From positions 372,001 through 436,000 of the forward strand of contig OZ237760.1 of the NCBI GenBank assembly GCA_965178125.1: a DNA stretch of 64,000 nucleotides. Direction: 5' to 3'. This DNA comes from Bilabrum cf. latius. Lineage: Eukaryota; Bigyra: Bicosoecida; Bigyra; Bicosoecida. Shown piece by piece: positions 55,666-64,000 of the stretch. Positions within the stretch are counted from its first letter, which is position 1. The number at the start of each line of letters is the position of its first letter. The position numbers and the translations under genes were made by a program. The notes under the pieces were generated by a model, which saw only the letters and a list, made by a program, of their open reading frames with translations, searched no databases and was not told the origin of the DNA.

Positions 55666-56107
55666 TCAGCCTATGCCGCCGAGTTCCCATTCTTCGCCAT
55701 CAGTGTGGTCCCACACAGGCCCCAGCCTGTTGCCTTCACAAGGAGAAAGCATACAGGTGCGGAGCGTGTGCCCGGCACAAGGCGCGGTCCAGTCCCACAT
55801 CGGGGTCCCCAGTCGAGACCCACCATGTCCTCCTCCATGACCGTCTCTGCGTCTCACGATCCTTCAGAGAGGCGAGCATGCACGCGCTCATGCCTTTGGC
55901 CCATTGCCTCTCTATATCCTTTAGCAAGCCATGGGGCTTGAAAATCCGCCGCTGTAGTCGGGCGTTCGCATTGGTTGCCGCTATCAGCTCCTGCGTGGCC
56001 GTGGCGGCTAGGGCAGCCGCCGCATCACCACGGTTGGTTGCGATCGCATTGTTGCGTTCACATTTAATCGCTTTTCGCCAGTATCGAGAATGGACCCATA
56101 GAATCAC
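55666..56107 (-). CDS. Hypothetical small protein, 5' end unresolved
   Basis: A candidate two-exon gene: an upstream exon ending at 55858 (GTGAGA donor) joined to 55733-55666 with a TGA stop. The joined C-terminus reads MLASLKDRNRLGPVWDHTDG then EEWELGGIG, which is protein-like and phase-correct. Upstream sequence (LQRRIFKPHGLLKDIERQWA) is helical and basic. No in-frame ATG precedes it before the divergent neighbour at 56117, so another 5' exon or an internal start (for example the ATG coding GMSACM) is needed. Family unknown. Confidence 0.35.
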
Positions 56108-56116
56108 AATTGCAAG

Positions 56117-59100
56117 ATGGAGAGAGTATCTAAACTGCAGGTAAATCCACCTACGATTGTGGTCGACAAAATTCAGCGATGCGCTACGCTCGCTGAGGTC
56201 GTCGTGCTACCGAATCCAAAAGACAAGGACATCGTATCGGGATTGAAGCAAGGCCGCTACGAAATGGAGGCTCGCGTGCAAATTGCCATTGCTGGTGCCA
56301 AAGGATGGGTATGGAGCGATGCTGACAAATAGGTGTTCGCGAAGCTGCATGACTGTGATCGAAAGCTTCTCGCAACGACGGACACAGCGGCACGGGCCCG
56401 AGAAATCATCCTGCAACGAGCTGTCGGCGTGCATGCAACCAAGACGGACCAGGCCATATATGCTGCTATATCACCATCCATCCACCGCGGCGAGATGCAC
56501 ACTTCGTCGTCGTCGGGCTCGCCAGCGGCGGCGCAAGGCGGAGCTGCGGGAGCCGAACCAGGTGCAAGCACCCCCTCGCCTGAAGGCGCCACCGAAGACG
56601 AATGGTGGCCGGCTGAGTGTAAGTTTGCAGTTTAATGTGTCTGCACGCCATGATGTATCAGCACGGGCATCTGAAATCGATTGGCTTGCCTTTGTCCAGT
56701 TTGCGAAAACACGTTTCACCAGCTTCACATTCTTTCCCTTGCCCGAGTAGTCAACCCCGACAACCCGAAGGAGTCCCCGCTGGAATGTAGAGTCGTGTTC
56801 CGTAACCTAGATGACTCCAGGGGCGCCCCTGAGACGTGCCGCGCGTGGATCCGCGTCCGCAAGGCCTCGCTCGGCTCGAGGCCGTGCTCGCCCTGGGCCT
56901 ACAGCGAGCCCTGCGAGCCTGTCCCGATCAAGGTGTCAGACGCGAGCGAAGACGTAAATCTCCTGCTTGACCGAGACAGAAAGGCCAGAAACCGCTACGC
57001 GAAGCGCCTGCGGATCGCCCGCAGCGCGTGCATCGTCGAGCTGGAGCGCTCCGCTAGCAGCAAGTGTGAAGTCCTGTTGAGGAGGATCAAGCGGCTTGAG
57101 GGTGACTTGGAGGACGCGCTTGCTGCCAGCAATGGCGCGGGCGGCGGGTCTGCTCCTGTATCATTGGAAGCCTCTGGGTCCACAAAGCCTTCCCAGCCTG
57201 CCGGCTCGGGTGCGAGTGCTGGCACCGATGCCCCCCCTGCGGTGGAACGGCAGACTTCCCACGAGAGGGCCTCGGACCACACCGACAAGCTGACGGCCGA
57301 GCTCAGCTCCACCAAGAGGGCGCTGGAGGACGCCGAGGCAACTAGGGCGAGAGAGAGGGACGAGAGGGCCAGGATGGAGGAGGACATCCGGAAGCTGGAG
57401 GCGAAGCTTAAGGAGCAGCAGGAGCAGGCCGCCCAGGGGGCGAGCGAGGCCTCAGAGGCAACGATCGCCGACCTCACCACCCAACGGGATGAATTCAAGC
57501 AGCGACTGGATGAGGAGAAAGCAAAGACAGACGACCTGCAGTCGAAGCTAGAAGCGAGCAGCGCTGAAGTGTCGGGTCTGCAGGAGGCCAAGGGTGCGGC
57601 GGAGGAAGAGATCCGCAGTCTCAAGACGGACAGAGGCACTCTGCAATCCAGCCTGGACGGTGCCGAGGCCGAAAATACCCGCCTCACTCGTGCGATGCAG
57701 CAGGCCAAAGAGCAAGCTGCCAACGACCTCCACAAAGCCCAGGCCGATGCCCAAGCAAAGCAGGTAGCTGCTGAGGACCTGCAAAAGCAGATGGACAGTA
57801 TCAAGGCTGAGCTAGACAAGGCATTAATCGATGCCAGTGCCGCCATCTCTAGCTCCACCAAGACCAAAGAGTAGCTGCAGGCTGCAGAGAAGGCAGCAGA
57901 CGAGGCTCGTAGCAGCCTGGCCCAGGCACAAGCGGACCTGCAGGCGATTACTAGGCGTGCAACCCACGCTGAGAGTTCGCTTGACGCGGAAAAGAGCGCC
58001 AAACAGAAGGTAAAAAGCGATTTGGAAGAGCTGCGCTCCCTCCACGAGCGGGTGGGCGCGGAGCTGGCTGACATGCAGCGGCAGGCCAGCGGTGGGGATG
58101 AGGTCGTGAGAAAGCTGCAAGAGGAGAAAGAAGCAGCATCGAAGCAGCGGAACGATGAGCGCGCTGCCGTGCAAGCCGCCTAGGAAACCATCCGCAAGCT
58201 GTCCGACGAACTAGATGCGACCAAGGCCGAGCTTACCCAGGCCAACACAAGGGCCGAGGCGAACGCCCGCGAAACCGAAGAGCAAGCCAGCCAGCTCCAG
58301 GCTATGGTTGCTGAGCTGGACCAGCAGAAGCAGTCATGCACTGGTCTCACAGCGTCCCTTGCGCGTGCGCAGTCTGAGCACAAGGCTGCGACCAAGCGAC
58401 ACAACGAGAGGGTCGCTGCGATTCGCTAGACTCATGATGTCGAGCTTGAGGCAGCGAGGAAGCGGCTCCATGACCTCATGCAGGAGAAGAACGACGCGGA
58501 AGACGCGCATGCTGTCGAGGTGCGCAGCCTCAAGTCCCAGCTGGACCAAGGCACCGAGGCTGTGGCCCAGCTCGAAATTTAGAGGTCGGACCTGATCGCT
58601 GCCAAGGCAGAGATCGAGACGCTCACGACCCAGCTGAATGCCGCCCGGCAGGCGCACAGAGACGCGGGGCAATCGGAGCGTGATCTGGCTGAGGAGGTGG
58701 CTCGGCTGCGGGAGGCCAAGAGAGCGGTCGATGCCAGGGCAGCTCTTCTGGAGCAGCAGCTCAATGGTGCTGTTACCAAGCAGCACCAGGCCGAGGATGA
58801 GCTGAGATCCACCATGGCAGCATACAAGCGCGATCAAGACCGGGTGTTGGGAGATGTGGCTGCCTGCGAGCAGGCCATCCGAGGCAACCAGTATGACCTG
58901 GGCAAGTGCGTGGACACTCTCTTTGCTGCTGTGCTGTAGGCGGAAGGCGACGCGGCATCTGGTCCCGAGGTGCCTCGTCTGGCCAAGGGAGCACTGCCTC
59001 ACGGCAAGTCGCCAGTGGTTGCGTTGCGCGAGCTGGTTGGCGCCATGCAGGACACTACCTCGGTGCTCTCGAACAGGTGCGATGAGGTGGCCGCGCTGGT

Positions 59101-59239
59101 CCAGGAGAAGGCATCGGGAGTCAACCAGAGGGATGAGGCGATTAGGCAGCTTCGAGAGCAGCTGAATGCCCGCATCGCGACGGAGACGGGGTATCGGTTG
59201 GAGTTGGATCGGCTGAGGGGTGAAATGGGTGGGCGATGA
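56117..59239 (+). CDS. Long coiled-coil protein with an N-terminal globular domain
   Basis: Exons 56117-56618 and 56751-59239 (intron GTAAGT/GAGTAG, 132 bp) give 996 residues ending at TGA. The first about 280 residues look globular: VDKIQRCATLAEVVVLPNPK, GRYEMEARVQIAIAGAKGWV, then NPDNPKESPLECRVVFRNLD and WIRVRKASLGSRP across the exon boundary. From about 56960 the protein is almost pure coiled coil (RALEDAEATRARERDERARM, EEEIRSLKTDRGTLQSSLDG, AEEVARLREAKRAVDARAAL). TAGs at 56330, 57872, 58181, 58427, 58580 and 58937 fall in polar heptad context. It resembles tropomyosin/myosin-tail-like scaffolds by composition, not by a family match. It ends 132 bp tail-to-tail from the J-domain gene. Confidence 0.68.
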
Positions 59240-59371
59240 TGCCGATCGCCAGGAATCCCTGTCTAGCCTTGCAAATTACAAGCTCTACGGTGTTTATTGT
59301 TCCGATTTTACGCATTTGGATCGCAACGGCAAGAGACCCCAACTCTACTGGGCCACCGTTTCCCCTCGTGG

Positions 59372-62300
59372 TCACCAGCCAGGATCCGAGTAATCGCCAT
59401 ACTCGTCCTCCTCGTCAAACCCAAAGCCGCAATCGTCAGGATCGAAACCAAACCCTGCCCGGAACCAGCGTGACCCGCTGCCGGCACCGCCCCGTGCAGA
59501 CCCACCACCAGCCCTGCTGCGGGATGCCTTCTTCCTCTGCATCGCACGCAGCTCCCGCTCGTACTCTGACCGCAGTGAGGGCGTGGTGAGCACAGAATAT
59601 GCCGTCTGTAGCCGCTGGAATGCCTCCTTGGTGCCGCCCTTGTCCGGGTGCAGCCGCAGCGCCAGCTTGTGGTAGGACTTTCGGATCTCGGAGGCGGTCG
59701 ACGCACTCGTCACACCAATCACCTCAAAGTGGTTCACGAAGGCAGCTTCCTCTGCGGCTGCCTCTGCCTCCCTGCGCTATCGCTCCTGCTCTCTCCTCCG
59801 CGCCTCCGCCTCTTTCCTCCTCCTCGCCTCCTCTGCCCTGCGCCTCCGCGCCTCTTCCTGCCGCTTGGCCTCCTGCCTGGCTCTCTCTCGCCGCATCTTG
59901 CGCTCTCTCTCCTCTTCCGCCGCCTTTTCCTACCTGGTCCTGCGTATGTCGTCCCGCAGCGCCCGAATCGAGGACTGGCTCCAGGACCCAGCAATCGTGG
60001 GTATCAAATCGGTGCACGACACCTGCACCTCATCGTTGGATTCTGCAAAGGAGCTCGCAGCTACCGCGTGCAGGTGGATAGGCACTCCGAACACGAGGGT
60101 GTCGCCGGGCACGCCGTACCTCCGCAGCACCGTGCCGTCCAGATCGAGGGCGCTGCGGATGTCGCCCATCGTCTCCAGCTCCCTGCACTCGATCACGGCT
60201 CGCATCAATTTCATCGCTCTCTCAAGACTATCTATCGCCTGGTCGTACCTGTTGAGGCCGCATAACGCCTTGCCTTCCAGCAAATATTGCTTGGCCCAAC
60301 CAAACCCGTGCTCAACTTCGTCCAAATCGTCCCGGGCCTTAGTATACTGCTTCAGCTTCAGGTGCACAGCGGCTCGGTCCAGATACAACCTGCTCTGGGT
60401 GTGGCTCCAAGCGTTCTCACGAAGAGCGAGCCTCATTCTCACATGCCGGGCGCGATCGATTTGTTCCGTGCACGTTGCCAGGGCGGCATTGAACTAGTTC
60501 ACAGCCGTCTTCTCGCGCACTGAGCGCTGCATACTCCTGTGCTCCTCGATCCACGCGGAGATCACTCTTGCTTCGTGGTACGGAGACTCGTACCCCAGCT
60601 AGGCTGGCCAGAACTAGGCTGCACACCCGCAGAAATCGCACGCCCTATGCTTCCTCTTGGACCGATGATCCCTCCGCAGCTCCTCGTCCCTGGGTGCTTC
60701 GTTTTCCGTGGCTCGGTAGGCCCTGCTCGCCCGGGACCGGCTGAGCCTGCTCTGCAGCAGCGACCGCAGGCCAATTTCCATCACCCTCAAGTTGACGTCG
60801 TCGCCAACCCACGAGCGGGCAGCATCAATCGAGGGAATCACAGACAGGCCATCAGACTGCCTTGACGAGGGGCTTACCCCGAAGCCACCCGAAACACCAA
60901 ACGCAGCAGATGCAGCAGCAGGATCAGCAGTGGAGGCTCCGCCCTGCGCAGCTCCGCTGCCTGACCGCAGCACTTCTTCTCGCAGCTTGCCCAGCTCCTT
61001 GATGGGCTCTCTGGGGCCTGCCCACGTTGCGTTATCCACGAGATGCGCAGAATCGATGGCATTCTTGAGCCGAGCAGGCTGCGTGAAATCTGCCGCTAGC
61101 CGGCTGTCAACCATAATTGACCACTTGGATGTGTTCTTTGCCTTGGCCACTGCGTGGCAGAAGAACCCGTCACAAGCGCAAGGCCAGCAGGAATCGACAG
61201 CCAGCCGGTCGCCTTTGCTGGCGACAGCAGCGAGCACCCTGCCAGCACCTTCGCTCATGTTGGCCTCCTGCAGCGCAATGGCTGCCTCTACGCCGAGCAC
61301 ACACTGCTCGTGGGTCTACCTTCCATCCGCGAGCGACACGTTGGTGCCTGCCCCAAGCAGCTGCGGCGGAAGCGAGCCCCACGCAGCCGCCAGCGCATGC
61401 GCTGGAGCAGTGCTTACTCGCAGTCCCCTGCACTGCAGCACTCGGTGCACCGTGCTCTGCTTCAGGAAATGCGTGGCTCTTTTGTTCCGCTTGCATCTCA
61501 CGTCCAGGAGCTCATCTGGACTAGTAATCGTCAATCTGGGACTGGTCACATCCCACAGCCCGTGTAGCCTGCGGGCAGCCACTACATTCGCAAGGTTGAA
61601 GGAGTCTTTCTGCCGCTTGTGAGACTCGGGCGGCAAGCTGCATTCCATGATCGCAGACTGAGCTACTCGAAGGTCGTTGACGTGGCTGGCTATCCCTGGG
61701 AGCGCTTGCTTCGCCTATATCTTTCGCTTCGAAGGAGCACCCCACGAGTCAGTGAGGTGCTACGAGGTCAGCATCAGAGAGGGGCAGGACACGCACCTTA
61801 GCTACTCCTTGGAAACGACGGCCTGCTCCCTCATTGCTTTGTTCTTGGCCGCAAGAGTGACGGATGGATACGGACTGTCAGCAAGCACGAGCGCCACCGC
61901 CAGCGCCGCCTCAGCATACGACCTTGCCCGATTCAACTGACCGACTTCTGCCAAGGCAAATGACATCGCGAACCATGCTTGAAATGCCCATGGGCTCACG
62001 CTCAAGGCCCGCCTGCCGACGTCTATGCACCGGGTGTACTGCTTGAGCTCCCAATGAAGCAGGCACTCGTTGACTGCCAGTTCCTGGCCAGAGATGCCCT
62101 GTTCCACAGCGCCCTGTATGCGAAGAAGGGCACTCTGAGGGGATCCTTCCTGCAGCCTGTCCTGTGCCTTGTCCAATAGCTGGCCGAGCGGGCTGCCTTG
62201 TGGGCCAGCGGCAGCTTTAAAGTCAGAGCTACTATCTGCTGCTGCACTACCGGACTTGCCAAATGGAGAGCTCCGCGGCTTCTCCCCAAACACACTAGCG

Positions 62301-64000
62301 GTCTTTTTTGACTTTTTTCTGAAAACTCGCTTCGGCTTCGGCTTGCCCTAAGCAGAGCCATTAGGAGCATCAGGAAATGGAGTGCCAACACCCGTCGACT
62401 GCCCGCCAGAGCTGCCCCAAACGTCCTGCGCTGCTGAGCTCCCTGATGCATCCCCAAAGCCAGCTGCCATAGGCGCCCCAAACGCATCCACACCTCCACC
62501 ACTGACACTGCCAGTCCCCGCACCCACACCCGCACCCGTCGACGGCTGCCCGCCCGAGCTGCCCCAAACGTCCTGCGCTGCCGAGCTGCCTGATGCATCC
62601 CCAAAGCCAGCTGCCATAGGCGCCCCAAACGCATCCACACCTCCACCACTGACACTGCCAGTCCCCGCGCCCGTCGACGGCTGCCCGCCCGAGCTGCCCC
62701 AAACGTTCTGCGCTGCCGAGCTGCCTGACGCATCCCCAAAGCCAGCTGCCATAGGCGCCCCAAACGCATCCACACCTCCACCACTGACACTGCCAGTCCC
62801 CGCACCCACACCCGCACCCGTCGACTGCTGCCCGCCCGAGCTGCCCCAAACGTCCTGCGCTGCCGAGCTGCCTGACGCATCCCCAAAGCCAGCTGCCATA
62901 GGCGCCCCAAACGCATCCACACCTCCACCACTGACACTGCCAGTCCCCGCGCCCGTCGACTGCCCGCCCGAGCTGCCCCAAACGTCCTGCGCTGCCGAGC
63001 TGCCTGACGCATCCCCAAAGCCAGCTGCCATAGGCGCCCCAAACGCATCCACACCTCCACCACTGACACTGCCAGTCCCCGCACCCGCACCGGCACTCAC
63101 ACCCGCACCCGTCGACGGCTGCCCGCCAGAGCTGCCCCAAACGTCCTGCGCTGCCGAGCTGCCTGACGCATCCCCGAAGCCAGCTGCCATAGACGCCCCA
63201 AACGCATCCACACCTCCACCACTGACACTGCCAGTCCCCGCGCCCGCACCCGCGCCCGTCGACTGCTGCCCGCCAGAGCTGCCCCAAACGTCCTGCGCTG
63301 CCGAGCTGCCTGACGCATCCCCGAAGCCAGCTGCCATAGACGCCCCAAACCCATCCGCACCCCCACCACTGACACTGCCAGTCCCCGCACCCGCACCCGC
63401 ACCCGTCGACTGCTGCCCGCCCGAGCTGCCCCAAACGTCCTGCGCTGCCGAGCTGCCTGACGCATCCCCAAAGCCAGCTGCCATAGGCGCCCCAAACGCA
63501 TCCACACCTCCACCACTGACACTGCCAGTCCCCGCACCCACACCCGCACCCGTCGACGGCTGCCCGCCCGAGCTGCCCCAAACGTCCTGCGCTGCCGAGC
63601 TGCCTGACGCATCCCCAAAGCCAGCTGCCATAGGCGCCCCAAACGCATCCACACCTCCACCACTGACACTGCCAGTCCCCGCACCCACACCTGCACCCGT
63701 CGACTGCTGCCCGCCCGAGCTGCCCCAAACGTCCTGCGCTGCCGAGCTGCCTGACGCATCCCCAAAGCCAGCTGCCATAGACGCCCCAAACGCATCCACA
63801 CCTCCACCACTGACACTGCCAGTCCCCGCACCCGCACCGGCACTCACACCCGCACCCGTCGACGGCTGCCCGCCCGAGCTGCCCCAAACGTCCTGCGCTG
63901 CCGAGCTGCCTGACGCATCCCCGAAGCCAGCTGCCATAGACGCCCCAAACGCATCCACACCTCCACCACTGACACTGCCAGTCCCCGCGCCCGCACCCGC
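59372..64000 (-). CDS. TPR and C-terminal J-domain co-chaperone with tandem-repeat N-terminus (5' end outside window)
   Basis: A single open frame of more than 1540 codons runs from beyond the window edge to TGA at 59374-59372, with TAGs at 62348, 61802, 61757, 61712, 61316, 60614, 60602, 60494, 59930 and elsewhere. From the N-terminal side: eleven or more near-identical 44-53-residue repeats, a basic linker (GKPKPKRVFRKKSKK), TPR-like helices (LLHWELKQYTRCIDVGRRAL, AWFAMSFALAEVGQLNRARS), a middle region with a Cys pair (CDFCGC), a second TPR group (LYLDRAAVHLKLKQYTKARD, YLLEGKALCGLNRYDQAIDS), an Arg/Glu-rich helix, and a C-terminal J-domain (YHKLALRLHPDKGG, intact HPD). The TPR-then-J order is that of DNAJC7/TPR2, which links HSP70 and HSP90. 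The repeats are not part of that family. Confidence 0.8.
62380..64000 (-). repeat. Tandem coding repeat, 132-159 bp unit, at least 11 copies
   Basis: Units encode a block such as VDAFGAPMAAGFGDASGSSA then AQDVWGSSGG, followed by a variable spacer (QPSTGAG, QQSTGAGVGAG, QSTGAG) and TGSVSGGG. Eleven copies are complete; the array continues past the window edge. Copy-to-copy differences are few (A/S versus A/P after FG, one AD-GF variant, spacer length), so the array has been homogenised recently. All unit lengths are multiples of three. Confidence 0.92.

Noticed and set aside
56207-56434. Minus-strand frame opposite the start of the long coiled-coil gene
   Set aside because: It stays open with TAG as Gln, but the plus strand encodes the more protein-like sequence and continues into the coiled-coil protein.
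62023-63843. Alternative long minus-strand frames through the repeat array
   Set aside because: Because repeat units are multiples of three and GC-rich, other frames stay open; only one is continuous with the TPR and J domains.
1-64000. Interpreting the window as full of pseudogenes or frameshifted ORFs broken by TAG
   Set aside because: The breaks are exclusively TAG, never frameshifts, TAA or unexplained TGA, and conserved motifs continue directly through them.
1-64000. UAG = Leu, as in some other protists
   Set aside because: At the best-conserved sites (MYB before SHAQKYF, RAKNQL, LLTQ, GAQLVVFPE, poly-Gln) homologues have Gln, not Leu.
1-64000. Bacterial origin
   Set aside because: Splice-bounded introns restore conserved motifs in many genes, and ciliary, ER and mitochondrial genes are present.
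62380-64000. CRISPR-like array
   Set aside because: Repeats are directly adjacent coding units of about 150 bp without unique spacers, in a eukaryotic gene.
1-64000. tRNA or rRNA genes
   Set aside because: None was recognisable by eye; a covariance-model scan would be needed, in particular for tRNA-Gln(CUA) and tRNA-Sec.

Overview
This is nuclear DNA of a GC-rich, gene-dense, aerobic flagellated protist. About 27 genes occupy 64 kb on both strands. Spliceosomal introns are short (about 65-300 bp). The eukaryotic hallmarks include a ciliary WD40 protein (CFAP52), the mitochondrial processing peptidase alpha subunit, a PET100-like cytochrome oxidase assembly factor, isoprenylcysteine methyltransferase, base-exchange phosphatidylserine synthase, a PHTF homologue and a SHAQKYF-class MYB protein. 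I cannot place the lineage from the sequence alone.

The main result is the genetic code. With TAG read as a stop, almost every gene breaks into pieces that lie in the same frame. With TAG read as glutamine, the genes become continuous and all end at TGA or, less often, TAA; no gene I could delimit ends at TAG. TAG falls where homologues have Gln: the MYB motif before SHAQKYF, the GAQLVVFPE block of the nitrilase, RAKNQL of alpha-MPP, LLTQ of the GH78 enzyme, and inside a poly-Gln run. UGA is the usual stop but also encodes selenocysteine in the selenophosphate synthetase gene (SelD/SPS2) at 34261-34263. CDS calls below read TAG as Gln (like NCBI table 15, TGA = stop).

Layout. 0.3-6.3 kb, minus strand: CFAP52, a secreted glycoside-hydrolase-like protein, alpha-MPP. 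6.5-9.1 kb, plus: MYB protein. 9.2-11.8 kb, minus: cationic amino-acid transporter. 11.9-17.7 kb, plus: a Tweety-like membrane protein and a transglutaminase/EF-hand protein. 17.9-19.4 kb, minus: nitrilase. 19.5-21.8 kb, plus: MFS-like transporter. 21.9-25.0 kb, minus: GH16-like secreted protein and phosphatidylserine synthase. 25.1-29.9 kb: ICMT (plus), a small unknown (minus), FtsJ-type methyltransferase (plus). 29.9-33.8 kb: a basic protein (minus) and a coiled-coil protein (plus). 34.0-35.4 kb, plus: selenoprotein SelD. 36.1-39.5 kb, minus: PET100-like, GH32 invertase, a small unknown. 39.5-40.3 kb, plus: a type I membrane protein. 40.5-51.2 kb, minus: a 2266-residue unknown and PHTF. 51.4-55.5 kb, plus: GH78 alpha-L-rhamnosidase. 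55.7-64 kb: a small unknown (minus), a long coiled-coil protein (plus), and a TPR/J-domain protein with a tandem-repeat N-terminus running off the window (minus).

There is no operon-like organisation. Many neighbours are head-to-head with under 200 bp between starts. Four predicted secreted glycosidases or glycosidase-like proteins, together with sugar- and amino-acid-related transporters and enzymes, fit a heterotroph that digests polysaccharides and plant- or algal-type sugars (inference). Introns are mostly GTGAG or GTAAG at the 5' end and have a striking CGCAG 3' end. Because the DNA is GC-rich, long open frames opposite real genes are common and were left out.
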